Positions 34,055 to 42,846 of a stretch of 64,000 nt of DNA are shown piece after piece (the stretch's first letter is position 1; each line of letters begins with the position of its first letter). The translations under genes and the position numbers were made by a program. This DNA is from Asanoa iriomotensis. GTDB lineage: Bacteria > Actinomycetota > Actinomycetes > Mycobacteriales > Micromonosporaceae. Location: contig NZ_BONC01000003.1 of NCBI RefSeq assembly GCF_016862515.1, positions 1-64,000 on the forward strand, in the 5' to 3' direction. The notes below the pieces were generated by a model. It saw only the letters and a list, made by a program, of their open reading frames with translations. It was not told the DNA's origin and ran no database searches.

Positions 34055-34699
34055 TCACAGGCCGAGCAGGGGTTTGCATTCCTCGACGCCGTCGAGTGCG
34101 ATGTCGGCGCGGCGGCGGGGCAGCCACTGATCGCGCGTGATCCGCCAGCGCTTCAGTTGAGCGGCTTCGCCCCGGCGGGTGGCCCAGTCGGTGCCGTTTT
34201 CCGCATATCCGAGCGCCTCGGACACCCGGTTCGACGCGTGGTTGTCGGCGAACGCGTCGCTGCCCGCCTCCCGTGCACCGAAACCGTCGAACGCGAGATG
34301 GAGGATCGCGGCGCGGGCTTCCTTGCCCAGCCCGCGGCCGCGGGCAGCCGGGGCCAGCCAGGAGAACGACGTGACCGTGCCGACCGCGGCGAAGTCGACG
34401 CCGATCAGGTCCTGCATGCCCAGTGGCTCGCCGTCGTGGCAGATCACGAAGTACAACCGCCAGAAGGAGGCGTCGACCTTCGACCGGCCGGACCAGATGG
34501 CCCGCATCCACCGCCATTCCCGGGCCGGGCTGTCCTCGTAGAGGGACATCGGATCGTCGAACGGCGCCGGCTGGTCGTCGACGACCACCCCGGCCCGCAC
34601 CAGCGGCACGAGCCGCTCCAGCAGGTCGTCGGTCGCCGCGGCCAGCGTCAACCGCGGAGTCCGGACGGCCAGGTTCAACGGCGGGTAGCTGGACGGCAT
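34055..34699 (-). CDS. GNAT-family N-acetyltransferase
   Basis: A 214-residue acetyltransferase of the RimJ/RimL-like group. After an N-terminal RTPRLTLAAATDDLLERLVP strand-helix, the acetyl-CoA loop is SWLAPAARGRGLGKEARAAI (R/Q-x-x-G-x-G/A pattern in RGRGLG), followed by DNHASNRVSEALGYAENG, typical of motif B. The substrate is unknown; the family modifies protein N-termini, antibiotics or small amines. Start ATG 34699. Confidence 0.88.
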   Translation of the reverse strand: MPSSYPPLNLAVRTPRLTLAAATDDLLERLVPLVRAGVVVDDQPAPFDDPMSLYEDSPAREWRWMRAIWSGRSKVDASFWRLYFVICHDGEPLGMQDLIGVDFAAVGTVTSFSWLAPAARGRGLGKEARAAILHLAFDGFGAREAGSDAFADNHASNRVSEALGYAENGTDWATRRGEAAQLKRWRITRDQWLPRRRADIALDGVEECKPLLGL

Positions 34700-34718
34700 T
34701 GGGGGACCGTAACGCCGA

Positions 34719-36635
34719 TCACGAGGGCGCGCTTCCCGATTTCGCCGCGCGACGCCAGGCCGCCTTGCGCAGGAGGCGCAGGCCGTTGAGGGCGACCAGG
34801 ATGGTGGAGCCTTCGTGACCGGCGACGCCGAGCGGCAGCGGCAGGGTGCCGATCAGGTCCCACGCGACCAGGACCGCGATGACGGTCGCGGCGATGACCA
34901 GGTTCGCGGCCACGAGACGGCGCGCGCGGCGGGCGAGCGCGATGACGGTGGGCAGGGCGGTCAGGTCGTCGCGGGTGATGACGGCGTCGGCGGTGTCGAG
35001 GGTGAGGTCGGAGCCGGTGTGGCCCATCGCGACGCCGACGTGTGCGGTGGCGAGTGCCGGTGCGTCGTTGACGCCGTCACCGACGACCAGGGTGCGGTAT
35101 CGGAGCGCGCGTACGGCGTCGACCTTGTCCGCGGGGAGCAACCCGGCGCGGACGTCGGTGATGCCGACCTGAGCCGCGATCCGGCCGGCAGTCCGGGCGT
35201 TGTCGCCGGTCAGGAGCACGGTGTTGGCCGCGCCGAGGCGGGCGACCGTCTCGGCCGCACCCGGTCGGAGCTGGTCGGCCAGCCCGAGCACGGCGGCGGG
35301 TCGGTGGTCGAGGTGCACCACGACCGCCGTGCGGCCGGCGTTCTCGATCTCCGCGACCGCGGCGCGGTCCCGGTAGGTCGGGCGGGCGACCGCCACGTGG
35401 TGGCCGTCGACCCGTGCGGTCACGCCGACGCCGGGGGTCGAGGCGAAGGCGTCGTGCGGTGGCAATGGCCGTGGCGCGGCGTCGACGATCGCGCGGGCCA
35501 GCGGATGCTCGGACGGGCTCTCGGCGGCCGCGGCCAACTGCAGCAGGCGGGTCTCGTCGACGGTGGCGCCGGCCAGGAGGCGGACGTCGGTGAGGCGGGG
35601 TGTGCCGGTGGTCAGGGTGCCGGTCTTGTCGAACGCGACCCGGTCGACGGTGGCGAGGCGTTCGAGCACGACGGCCGATTTGACGAGCACGCCGTGGCGG
35701 CCGGCGTTGGCGATGGCGGACAGCAGCGGCGGCATGGTCGCGAGGACGACCGCACACGGTGAAGCGACGATCATGAAGGTCATCGCGCGCAGCAGGGTCG
35801 GCTGGAACGCGGCGCCGAGGATCAGCGGCACGGCCACCAGGGCGAGGGTGGCGGCGACCATGGCGGTCGAGTAGCGCTGTTCGACCTTCTCGATGAACAG
35901 CTGGACCTTTGCCTTGGTCGCGCTGGCCGCGGCGACCTGAGCGACGATCCGGGCGATCACCGTCTCGGCGGCGGGCCTGGTGACGCGTACCGTCAGCGCT
36001 CCCGTGCCGTTGAGCGTGCCGGCGAAGACCTCGTCGCCGACCTCCTTGTCGGCCGGCATCGACTCACCGGTGATGGACGCCTGGTCGACCGCGCCGGCAC
36101 CGGCGACGACCTGCCCGTCACCACCGATCCGTTCTCCTGGCCGGACCAGGATCACGTCACCGACCCGCAGATCGGCCGCGTCGACCGTCTCCTCGCCCCG
36201 GTCGGTGAGCCGGGTCGCCGTCTCGGGCGCCAGGTCGAGCAGGCTGCCGACGGAGTCGGCGGTCCGCTTGGTCGCGATCGCCTCCAGGGCACCCGAGGTG
36301 GCGAAGATGACGATCAACAGCGCGCCGTCGAGGACCTGGCCGATCGACGCGGCGCCGATGGCGGCGAGCACCATCAGCAGGTCGACGTCGAGGCGCCGCT
36401 GCCGCAGCGCGGTCAACCCGGCCCAGCCCGGCTCCCAGCCGCCGGCGACGTAACAGGCCAGGAACAGGGTCCAGGACACCACCGCCGGCGATCCGACGAG
36501 GTGGGTCGTCAACCCGGCGAGGAACAACACCGTCGCCGCGGCCGCCCAGCGGACCTCGCGCAACGCCCAGGTGCCGGACCTGCGCGGGCCGGCGCCGGTC
36601 GTGGTGGTGCGCGGCGCGGTGAGAGTCGTGGTCAC
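34719..36635 (-). CDS. P1B-4-type heavy-metal exporting ATPase (CtpJ/NmtA-like)
   Basis: A 638-residue P-type ATPase. Motifs in order: phosphatase TGES (ASITGESMPADKEVG), transmembrane SPC (MIVASPCAVVLATMPPLLSA), phosphorylation site DKTGT, GDGVNDAPALATAHVG, and HEGST (GVAGHEGSTILVALNGLRLL). The SPC plus HEGST pair and the lack of an N-terminal metal-binding domain place it in group P1B-4, which exports Co2+, Ni2+ or Fe2+. It is divergent from an NmtR-type metal sensor that very probably represses it. GTG 36635 (TATACG lies 8 bases upstream) suits a leaderless start; ATG 36656 is the alternative. Confidence 0.92.
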   Translation of the reverse strand: MTTTLTAPRTTTTGAGPRRSGTWALREVRWAAAATVLFLAGLTTHLVGSPAVVSWTLFLACYVAGGWEPGWAGLTALRQRRLDVDLLMVLAAIGAASIGQVLDGALLIVIFATSGALEAIATKRTADSVGSLLDLAPETATRLTDRGEETVDAADLRVGDVILVRPGERIGGDGQVVAGAGAVDQASITGESMPADKEVGDEVFAGTLNGTGALTVRVTRPAAETVIARIVAQVAAASATKAKVQLFIEKVEQRYSTAMVAATLALVAVPLILGAAFQPTLLRAMTFMIVASPCAVVLATMPPLLSAIANAGRHGVLVKSAVVLERLATVDRVAFDKTGTLTTGTPRLTDVRLLAGATVDETRLLQLAAAAESPSEHPLARAIVDAAPRPLPPHDAFASTPGVGVTARVDGHHVAVARPTYRDRAAVAEIENAGRTAVVVHLDHRPAAVLGLADQLRPGAAETVARLGAANTVLLTGDNARTAGRIAAQVGITDVRAGLLPADKVDAVRALRYRTLVVGDGVNDAPALATAHVGVAMGHTGSDLTLDTADAVITRDDLTALPTVIALARRARRLVAANLVIAATVIAVLVAWDLIGTLPLPLGVAGHEGSTILVALNGLRLLRKAAWRRAAKSGSAPS

Positions 36636-36643
36636 ATCGCCAT

Positions 36644-36669
36644 CGTATATGCGCACTCATGCAGATACG
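36644..36669. promoter_or_regulatory. ArsR/SmtB-type operator between ATPase and regulator
   Basis: CGTATATGC (36644-36652) and GCAGATACG (36661-36669) match at 8 of 9 positions around an 8-bp spacer. It lies in the 66-bp divergent promoter region, overlapping the ATPase -10 (TATACG on the minus strand). It is a likely binding site for the adjacent sensor. Confidence 0.6.
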
Positions 36670-36701
36670 CAAGCAAGCAGATGGCGGGTATGCTCGGCGG
36701 C

Positions 36702-37052
36702 ATGCACAACTCGCTGCCTGACTTCGAGATGCCGCACGAGGAGCAGGTGCACCTGGCGGCCGAGACGTTCCGGCTGCTCGCCGACCCCACCCGGATCAAG
36801 GTGCTGTGGGCTCTGCTGCAGGGTGAGTCCTCGGTCGCGTGCCTCGCCGACCTCGCCGGCGCCGCACCGACCGCGGTCAGCCAGCATCTCGCCAAGCTCC
36901 GCCTGGCCGGCCTGGTCAAGGGCCGCCGGGAGGGCACCTTCGTCTACTATTCCGCCGCTGACGAGCACGTCCGGGGTCTGCTGCGGCAGGCCCTGTTCCA
37001 CGCCGACCACGTGGATCGCGGCCAGCCGGACGCCAACTCCTATTCGCATTAG
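36702..37052 (+). CDS. NmtR-like ArsR/SmtB metal sensor
   Basis: A 116-residue repressor. The winged HTH covers AETFRLLADPTRIKVLWALL and GAAPTAVSQHLAKLRLAGLV. The alpha-5 metal site is complete: Asp87, His89, His100 and His103 in ADEHVRGLLRQALFHADH, exactly D-x-H-x10-H-x2-H as in NmtR/SmtB/CzrA. A C-terminal tail ends in His116, as the extra Ni/Co ligands of NmtR do. It should therefore sense Ni2+/Co2+ (or Zn2+) and derepress the divergent P1B-4 ATPase. ATG 36702 is chosen (TATGCT at 36689-36694 as -10, leaderless); in-frame ATGs at 36681 and 36690 are alternatives. Confidence 0.9.
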   Translation: MHNSLPDFEMPHEEQVHLAAETFRLLADPTRIKVLWALLQGESSVACLADLAGAAPTAVSQHLAKLRLAGLVKGRREGTFVYYSAADEHVRGLLRQALFHADHVDRGQPDANSYSH

Positions 37053-37106
37053 GAGTTGCCGTAGCCTGTAGCCACATCGCACCCCTCATGCTGACGGGAG
37101 AAGGCC

Positions 37107-37556
37107 TTGGCCGCACAGCAAGTGGGCTCGGCCGTCGCCGTGCGGTCCCGCACCTTGCGGACGCTCGCGATCGGTGCGGCCGTGGTGACCCTCGCGGTGA
37201 TGTTCCCGTGGGAGCCGCTCACCGGTGGGCTGCCCGAGGGCAGCGTCTACATGCCCGAGGATCGGTGGGCGGTGGCCGGCAGTGCAGTCGTGCTCGCCTC
37301 GCTCTGGTTGGTCCTCCTGACCTACCGCGTCGACGCCGACTCCGACGGCATCCGGGTGCGTGGCCCGGTGCGGGATGTCACCGTCCCCTGGTCGATGGTG
37401 GCGGCGGTCAGTCACAACAGCGGGTCGCCGTTCTCGACACTGCTGCTGACGAGCGGCGACTCGGTGCAGATGGTGGCGCTCAACCGCTTCGACGGTCAAC
37501 GCGCCGTCGACGACATCCGTGCGTTGCGCGCGCTCCACAAGGAATCCACGCCCTAG
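37107..37556 (+). CDS. PH-domain-like membrane protein
   Basis: A 149-residue protein with two N-terminal membrane helices (TLRTLAIGAAVVTLAVMFPW and WAVAGSAVVLASLWLVLLTY), then a small domain DADSDGIRVRGPVRDVTVPW and ALNRFDGQRAVDDIRAL that looks like the bacterial PH (DUF2581-type) fold. Function unknown. TTG 37107 has GGAGAAGG upstream. Its stop shares CTAG with the convergent DUF305 gene. Confidence 0.75.
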   Translation: MAAQQVGSAVAVRSRTLRTLAIGAAVVTLAVMFPWEPLTGGLPEGSVYMPEDRWAVAGSAVVLASLWLVLLTYRVDADSDGIRVRGPVRDVTVPWSMVAAVSHNSGSPFSTLLLTSGDSVQMVALNRFDGQRAVDDIRALRALHKESTP

Positions 37557-38164
37557 CCGACCCGGGCGCGCATGTCGCGCAGCGCGTCCACTTCCGCCTG
37601 CTGGGTCTTCCTGATCGCTTCGGCCAGGGAACGCACCTCGTCGGCCGGGTCGGCGGCCAGGACGGCGTCGACCATGGCGATCCCGCCTTCGTGATGGCGG
37701 ATCATGAGATCGCAGAAGAGCCGATCGAGGTCCGTACCCGTGGCCTGGTTGAGCGTTTCGAGCTCTTGCGTCGTGGCCATGCCCGGCATCTGGCGAGTCG
37801 GGGCGCCGTGGTGCGTCCCGGTGCGGCTCATCCAGGCCATCGCGGGCTCGGTGGAGGTGGGCGAGAGGTTCCACTGCCGCAGCCACGACTGCATCGTGCC
37901 GATCTGGCTCTGCTGGCTGAGCGCGATGTCGAAGGCCACGGCGGTGATCTGCGGGTCGCCGCTCGCCGCGTAGGCGCGCATCGCCATCGCGACCGCCTGC
38001 GCGTGATGGGTCGACATCGACCGCGCGAAGCCGGCCTCCGCCGAGGTGTCGCCCGGCGCCCGGACGATCGGATAGAGGATGCCGATGCTGATGCCGACGG
38101 CGAGCGCCACCGCGGCGGCGGCGATCACGGTCCATGATGGACTTGCCGACCTGGTTTCACTCAT
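37553..38164 (-). CDS. DUF305 protein (periplasmic, metal/copper-linked)
   Basis: A 203-residue exported protein with an N-terminal signal anchor WTVIAAAAVALAVGISIGIL. The two DUF305 ferritin-like motifs are present: ARSMSTHHAQAVAMAMRAYA and DLMIRHHEGGIAMVDAVLAA, each with a His-His pair. The family is often found in copper and metal tolerance regions. AAGGAAG lies before ATG 38164. It follows the DUF3105 gene by 2 bp and belongs with DUF3105 and ccsB in one minus-strand operon. Confidence 0.9.
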   Translation of the reverse strand: MSETRSASPSWTVIAAAAVALAVGISIGILYPIVRAPGDTSAEAGFARSMSTHHAQAVAMAMRAYAASGDPQITAVAFDIALSQQSQIGTMQSWLRQWNLSPTSTEPAMAWMSRTGTHHGAPTRQMPGMATTQELETLNQATGTDLDRLFCDLMIRHHEGGIAMVDAVLAADPADEVRSLAEAIRKTQQAEVDALRDMRARVG

Positions 38165-38166
38165 TG

Positions 38167-38811
38167 CTAGCTTCCTTGGGGATTGAGGTCGCGCGGAGTG
38201 GTGCCGGTCGCGGTGATGCCGCCGGGGCAGGGCGCTCCCTGCTCGGGTCCGGCCTTCATCCGGGCCGCGCCGATGAAGTCCCGGATCTGTTCGTCGGCCG
38301 CGTCGTCGACGGTGAGCCGGTAACCCCAGGCCTGCAGCGAGATCGCCGCGTCGAGGTTGTCGTGCGGGCTCATGAACATGAAATCGACGCCGCGCACGTG
38401 CTCGGCCAACCGCGCGACCTGGTCGGCGGGCAGGTCGGGGCGGTAGGTGACCCAGACGGCGCCGTGTTCGAGGCTGTGCGTGGCGTGCTCGGCGGCGATG
38501 GGCGCGTCGTAGACGTCGCCGGCGCAGTTCTGCCACGAACTGTTGTGGCTGCCGCCCACCGACGGCGTCACCTCGTAGGTCAGCGGTCCGGACTTGTGTG
38601 CGCTGGTCAGCCACGCGGGATTGGTGCTGGCGTAGTCGGTGACCCCGGCCAGCCCGGTCAGCCGGTCGTTCCAGGGACGGGCTCCGCGCCAGGAGGCGAA
38701 GGCGGCGTATCCGATGATGAGGACCGTCGCCAGTCCCACGGTGGTCCACAGGCCGATGACGCCCCACTGCCGCGGGGGTTTGGTCGGCACGCGCTTGTTC
38801 TTGGCCATCAT
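38167..38811 (-). CDS. DUF3105 family membrane-anchored protein
   Basis: A 214-residue protein with one N-terminal membrane helix (GVIGLWTTVGLATVLIIGYA). The extracytoplasmic part has the DUF3105 signatures VGGSHNSSWQNCAGDVYDAP, EHATHSLEHGAVWVTYRPDL and FMFMSPHDNLDAAISLQAWG, rich in His, plus a Cys. In actinobacteria it usually sits beside a DUF305 gene, as here, and the pair is linked to copper handling. ATG 38811 has GGGAGA upstream. Confidence 0.88.
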   Translation of the reverse strand: MMAKNKRVPTKPPRQWGVIGLWTTVGLATVLIIGYAAFASWRGARPWNDRLTGLAGVTDYASTNPAWLTSAHKSGPLTYEVTPSVGGSHNSSWQNCAGDVYDAPIAAEHATHSLEHGAVWVTYRPDLPADQVARLAEHVRGVDFMFMSPHDNLDAAISLQAWGYRLTVDDAADEQIRDFIGAARMKAGPEQGAPCPGGITATGTTPRDLNPQGS

Positions 38812-38827
38812 TGTTCGTCTCCCGGGT

Positions 38828-39679
38828 TCAGGTGCCGGCATATGAATGCAGGCCGGATATCAGCAGGTTCACGGCGAAGAGGTTGAACATCATGGTCAGC
38901 CAGCCGACGACGACCAGCCATGCGGTGAGCGGGCGGCGCACGCTCGGTGTGGCGCGGGCATGGAGATAGCCCGCGTAGACGACCCAGGAGATGAACGCCC
39001 ATGTCTCCTTGGGATCCCAGCCCCAGTAGCGTCCCCACGACGCCTCGGCCCAGATGGCGCCCGCGACGACGGCGAACGTCCACACCGGAAAACCGAAGGC
39101 GTGGAGGCGGTACGTGAGCCGCTCGAGCACCGGTGCGGCCGGCAGCCAGGTGGCGAGCGTGGCGGCGAAGCCGTCGGGTGTCGACTTGGCCCGCACCCGG
39201 ATCAGATAGGCCACCGCCGTGCTGAAGCCGACCATGAAGACACCGGAGGCGATGGCGGCGGCGCTGACGTGGATCTTCAGCCAGACCGAGTTGAGGGCGG
39301 GGACGAGCGGGCCGGCCGGGGCGTACAGGCGGAGTGCCGCGAAGCCGAGCAGGAGGAGCGCGGCGACGCAGACATATAGACCCAGGGGGCGCCAGGACGG
39401 GTCACGGAGGGCCGCCACGAGCCAGGCAGCGACGCCCGCGAGGGTCAGGGCGACGATGAACTCGTACATGTTGCCCCACGGCACCCGTTCGGCCGCGAGG
39501 CCACGGGTGACGAGACAGCCGGCCTGTGCGACGACGGCCGCGCCGGTCGACCACAGGCCCGCGGCACCGACGATGACAGGTGCGCGGTCGGTCATCGCCT
39601 GACTCGCGGCATGCGAGACCAGGGCGACGAGGTACAGGAGCAAGGTCAGGATCAACAGTTGGTCGGAGGTGGCGGCCAT
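38828..39679 (-). CDS. ccsB: Cytochrome c biogenesis protein CcsB/CcsA (haem handling)
   Basis: A 283-residue polytopic membrane protein with about eight helices. The tryptophan-rich haem motif WGRYWGWDPKETWAFISW is diagnostic, and conserved His residues (LNSVWLKIHVSAAA and VVYAGYLHARA) flank it. With ResB/Ccs1 the family delivers haem to apocytochrome c outside the membrane. No resB, ccdA or thioredoxin-like gene is nearby, which is odd for this system II component. It is the first gene of a minus-strand set with DUF3105 and DUF305. ATG 39679 has AAGGA 5 bases upstream. Confidence 0.9.
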   Translation of the reverse strand: MAATSDQLLILTLLLYLVALVSHAASQAMTDRAPVIVGAAGLWSTGAAVVAQAGCLVTRGLAAERVPWGNMYEFIVALTLAGVAAWLVAALRDPSWRPLGLYVCVAALLLLGFAALRLYAPAGPLVPALNSVWLKIHVSAAAIASGVFMVGFSTAVAYLIRVRAKSTPDGFAATLATWLPAAPVLERLTYRLHAFGFPVWTFAVVAGAIWAEASWGRYWGWDPKETWAFISWVVYAGYLHARATPSVRRPLTAWLVVVGWLTMMFNLFAVNLLISGLHSYAGT

Positions 39680-39814
39680 CAAGGTCCTTCGGTGGCGCGG
39701 TTGGGCACGGTCGAGCGCGACGACCGGTGTGTAGCGACCGTCGTCGGGCGTAAGTGGGGCAAGGGTTCAGCGCCGCGCCACCATCCGGGGGCGCGGTTCA
39801 GGCTGAATCGGCTC

Positions 39815-40171
39815 CTACGTGCGCAACACGCAAAGCTGTGCGAGGCTCAGCGACCCGCCGGGACTGGACCGCAACTGTCCACTCTGGTCGGTGCGCGTGC
39901 CGGCCTGTGCCGACTCGCCGCGCGCGGCGAGCTGTGGCGTGGGACTGCCGGCCGCCGCCTTTGCCTGGGCGGCACACGAGCCGACGGCGTCCGCGTGGCC
40001 GTGGGTCGCCTCCGACTCCTCGGCGACGACCTGTGGCTGCGCGGCGCTGGTCGGCGTGAGCACTCCGGAGGCGCACTGATAGCCGTGCAACAGCAGCATG
40101 GCCAGGACGGCGAACGCGACGACCGCACGCGACGCACCGGCCCGTGGGCGAAGGCGTGCGGCGCGTGTCAC
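39815..40171 (-). CDS. Small membrane protein of unknown function
   Basis: A 118-residue protein starting at GTG 40171. It has a basic N-terminus (RAARLRPRAGASR) and one membrane helix VVAFAVLAMLLLHGYQCASG, followed by a small outer part with THGHADAVGSCAAQA (His and Cys that could bind metal). The C-terminus is SLSLAQLCVLRT. TACCCT lies just upstream of the GTG, so it may be leaderless. It sits between ccsB and copC and is divergent from copC. I do not recognise the family; a link to copper is only positional. Confidence 0.5.
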   Translation of the reverse strand: MTRAARLRPRAGASRAVVAFAVLAMLLLHGYQCASGVLTPTSAAQPQVVAEESEATHGHADAVGSCAAQAKAAAGSPTPQLAARGESAQAGTRTDQSGQLRSSPGGSLSLAQLCVLRT

Positions 40172-40321
40172 GACGACAGGGTACGACACCGTCTTGCGCG
40201 TCGACCGATCACGACCGGTGTCTGCGGCGCGCTGCCCGCTCCCAAGCAGGTTAGATAACTTGGCGGGAACTCGGCCCACCCTGCGAGCGACCAACTATGC
40301 GTCCCTTAGGAGGTCGTATCC

Positions 40322-40858
40322 GTGACACGGTGGTGGGTCGCCGCGGTGATGTTCGGAGCGCTGACCGCGCTGCTCGCCCCCGCGCCGGCGTGGGCGCACA
40401 ACGAGCTGCGCGGGTCGAACCCGACGGACGGGGCGCGGTTGTCGCAGTCGCCGACGCGGATCGTCGTCGACTTCGCCGAGCGGCTGGACCCGAAGTACAC
40501 GCGGATCAGCGTCAGCGACGCCGCCGAGGATGCGGTGGTCGCCGACCCGCCGACGGTGACCGGGACCCGGGCCGTGCAGCCGCTGGGTGCGCTGGCGGCC
40601 GGCGCGTACACCGTCGCTTTCCGGGTCGTCTCGGTGGATGGCCATCCCGTGCAGGGATCCGTGACGTTCAGCGTGACCGCGTCGGCCGCTGCCACATCCG
40701 CCAGCGGCTCGCCGACGGTGTCGATCGCCGCCGTTCCCCAGTCCGACGACGGCGCCCTCGGCCCGGTCGTCGTCTCCGGCCTCGCGGCGGTCGCGGTCGT
40801 CCTTGTGGCTGGGTTCCTGCTTCTTCGACGACGTCGCGACCGGATGCCCCCGTCGTGA
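40322..40858 (+). CDS. copC: Copper-binding protein CopC with C-terminal membrane anchor
   Basis: A 178-residue exported protein. The signal peptide ends at PAPAWA, leaving His26 (HNELRGSNPTDGARL) as the mature N-terminus, which is the Cu(II) ligand of CopC domains; His in VVSVDGHPVQGSVTFSV is the second ligand. A C-terminal helix VVVSGLAAVAVVLVAGFLLL anchors it. GTG 40322 has AGGAGGT upstream. It overlaps the copD-ctaG fusion gene (GTGA), so both are one translational unit for periplasmic copper capture and membrane uptake. Confidence 0.93.
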   Translation: MTRWWVAAVMFGALTALLAPAPAWAHNELRGSNPTDGARLSQSPTRIVVDFAERLDPKYTRISVSDAAEDAVVADPPTVTGTRAVQPLGALAAGAYTVAFRVVSVDGHPVQGSVTFSVTASAAATSASGSPTVSIAAVPQSDDGALGPVVVSGLAAVAVVLVAGFLLLRRRRDRMPPS

Positions 40859-42843
40859 GTTCGCCGAACCCCGGCCGGCTGCGCGGTTGGCCGGCCATCG
40901 CGGCGATCAGCTGCGCCGCGGTGACGATGGCGGTGTTTCTCTGGTACGGCGGAGCTGTCCGCCGCGAAATCTTGCCGGGTCTGCCCGATCCGGGTTTTCT
41001 GACCGCATGGGCGCTGCCCGCCGCGCGGCTCGGTAGCCAGTTGTTCGCCACCGCGACGATCGGGTTGCTGCTGGCTGCCGCGGCTTTGTCGCCGTGGGGT
41101 GAGCGAGGGATGCTCTCGGCGTCCGGGTACCGGCGGGTGCGGGCGTGTGCGTGGACGGCGCTGTTGTGGTGTGGGTCCAGCGTCGCGGCGTTGTGTTTCA
41201 CGCTCGCGGACCTGCTGGGTTTGCCGGTTGGTCAGGCGGTGTCGGTCAACTCGGTGGTCAACTTCGCGACGACGGTGCCGTTGGGGCGTGCGTTCGCCCT
41301 GTCGGCGTTCTTGGCGGCCGCCGTCTTTCTGATCTGTTGCGCGACGTTGCGGGTCCGTGGTGCCGTGATCGGGTTGGTCGTCGCCGTCGCCGGAGTCGTC
41401 CCGCCGGTGTTCACGGGGCATGCCGCCGCCGCTTCCAACCATCAGCTTGCCGTGTCCGGTCTGCTGCTGCATGTCGTGCCGGTGACGGTGTGGGCCGGTG
41501 GGCTACTCGCGCTGGTCCTCACCGGCCGGGCGTCCACCGAGCAGCAAGCGATCGCGGTGCGGCGGTTCTCGCGCATCGCCGTCACCTGCGTCGCGTTGGT
41601 CGCCTTGTCCGGGCTGCTGTCGGCGTACGCCCGGATCTCCTCGTGGGACGCGCTGTTGACCTCACACTACGGACAGCTCGTGCTGGTCAAGACCGGGCTG
41701 ATCCTGGTGCTCGCCGGTCTCGGCTGGTGGCAGCGGTCCCGGGCCCTGCCCGCCATGGTCGCCGGCAACCGGCGCCGGTTCACCGTCACCGCGACCGTCG
41801 AGATCCTGGTCTTCGCCGCGACCATGGGCACGGCGGTCGCGCTGTCCCGCACGCCTGCGCCCTTCGTCGGCCCGGAGGAGTCGGTCGCGCAGTCTTTGCT
41901 GGGCTTCCCGATGCCGGCACCGCTGACGGTGGCCCGGCTGTTCGGGTCCTGGCTGCCGGAACCGTTGTTTCTGGTCGCCGCGCTGGCCGCCGCCAGCCTC
42001 TACCTCGCCGGCGTGATCCGGCTGCGCCGCCGCGGTGACTCGTGGCCCGTCGCTCGTACCGCGGCGTTCCTGGCGGCGTGCGCCCTGGTCGTGGTGGCTA
42101 CCTCGAGCGGCCTGGCGCGCTACGCGCCGGTGCTCTTCAGCGTCCACATGGTCCAGCACCTGCTGCTGATGATGATCGCGCCGATTCTTGCGGCCCTGTC
42201 CGCTCCGGCCACGCTCGCGCTGCGTGCTCTCCCCAAGGCGTTCGACTCGTCCTGGCCGGGCCCGCGCGAATGGCTCAAGGCGGGCTTGAGCTCCCGCGTC
42301 GCATCCGTGGCCACGCAGCCGTTGGTGGCCCTGGGTTTGTACGTGGTCAGCATCTACGCGATGTACTTCACGGGCCTGTACGAGCTCGCCCTGCGGTCGC
42401 ACGCCGCACACCTGCTCATGGTGGGCCATTTCCTGCTGGTCGGATACCTGTTCTTCTGGTCGGTCATCGGCCTGGATCCCGCACCTCACCGCCCGAGCCA
42501 CCCGGTGCGGATGCTCATGGTCCTCGTCGCGATGATCCTGCACGCGTTCCTGGGCGTGGCGCTCATGCAGTCGGGCACCCTGCTCGCGGCCGACTGGTTC
42601 ACGGCCCTGGCCCGCCCATGGGGGCCGTCGCCGCTCGACGACCAGCGGACGGCCGGTGGCATCGCCTGGTCCTTCGGCGAGCTCCCGACCCTGGTCGTCC
42701 TGGCCGCCCTGTTCGTGCAGTGGTCGCGAGCCGACAAACGCGAACAGCGCCGCCTGGACCGCGCGGCGGACCGCGGCGAGGACGAGGCGCTCGCCGCGTA
42801 CAACAAGATGCTCGCGCAACTCGCCGACCGCGACGGCCGCTGA
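40855..42843 (+). CDS. CopD/CtaG fusion: copper import and cytochrome oxidase assembly
   Basis: A 662-residue membrane protein with about fifteen helices. The first ~330 residues form a CopD domain (GLLLHVVPVTVWAGGLLALV with its conserved His, and FSRIAVTCVALVALSGLLSA). The second half is a caa3-type CtaG domain (MVQHLLLMMIAPILAALSAP and SHAAHLLMVGHFLLVGYLFF, with His residues for metal). Length and order match Rv0102-type fusions. Together with CopC it may bring copper to cytochrome oxidase rather than export it. The GTG at 40855 overlaps the copC stop. Confidence 0.92.
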   Translation: MSSPNPGRLRGWPAIAAISCAAVTMAVFLWYGGAVRREILPGLPDPGFLTAWALPAARLGSQLFATATIGLLLAAAALSPWGERGMLSASGYRRVRACAWTALLWCGSSVAALCFTLADLLGLPVGQAVSVNSVVNFATTVPLGRAFALSAFLAAAVFLICCATLRVRGAVIGLVVAVAGVVPPVFTGHAAAASNHQLAVSGLLLHVVPVTVWAGGLLALVLTGRASTEQQAIAVRRFSRIAVTCVALVALSGLLSAYARISSWDALLTSHYGQLVLVKTGLILVLAGLGWWQRSRALPAMVAGNRRRFTVTATVEILVFAATMGTAVALSRTPAPFVGPEESVAQSLLGFPMPAPLTVARLFGSWLPEPLFLVAALAAASLYLAGVIRLRRRGDSWPVARTAAFLAACALVVVATSSGLARYAPVLFSVHMVQHLLLMMIAPILAALSAPATLALRALPKAFDSSWPGPREWLKAGLSSRVASVATQPLVALGLYVVSIYAMYFTGLYELALRSHAAHLLMVGHFLLVGYLFFWSVIGLDPAPHRPSHPVRMLMVLVAMILHAFLGVALMQSGTLLAADWFTALARPWGPSPLDDQRTAGGIAWSFGELPTLVVLAALFVQWSRADKREQRRLDRAADRGEDEALAAYNKMLAQLADRDGR

Positions 42844-42846
42844 ACC

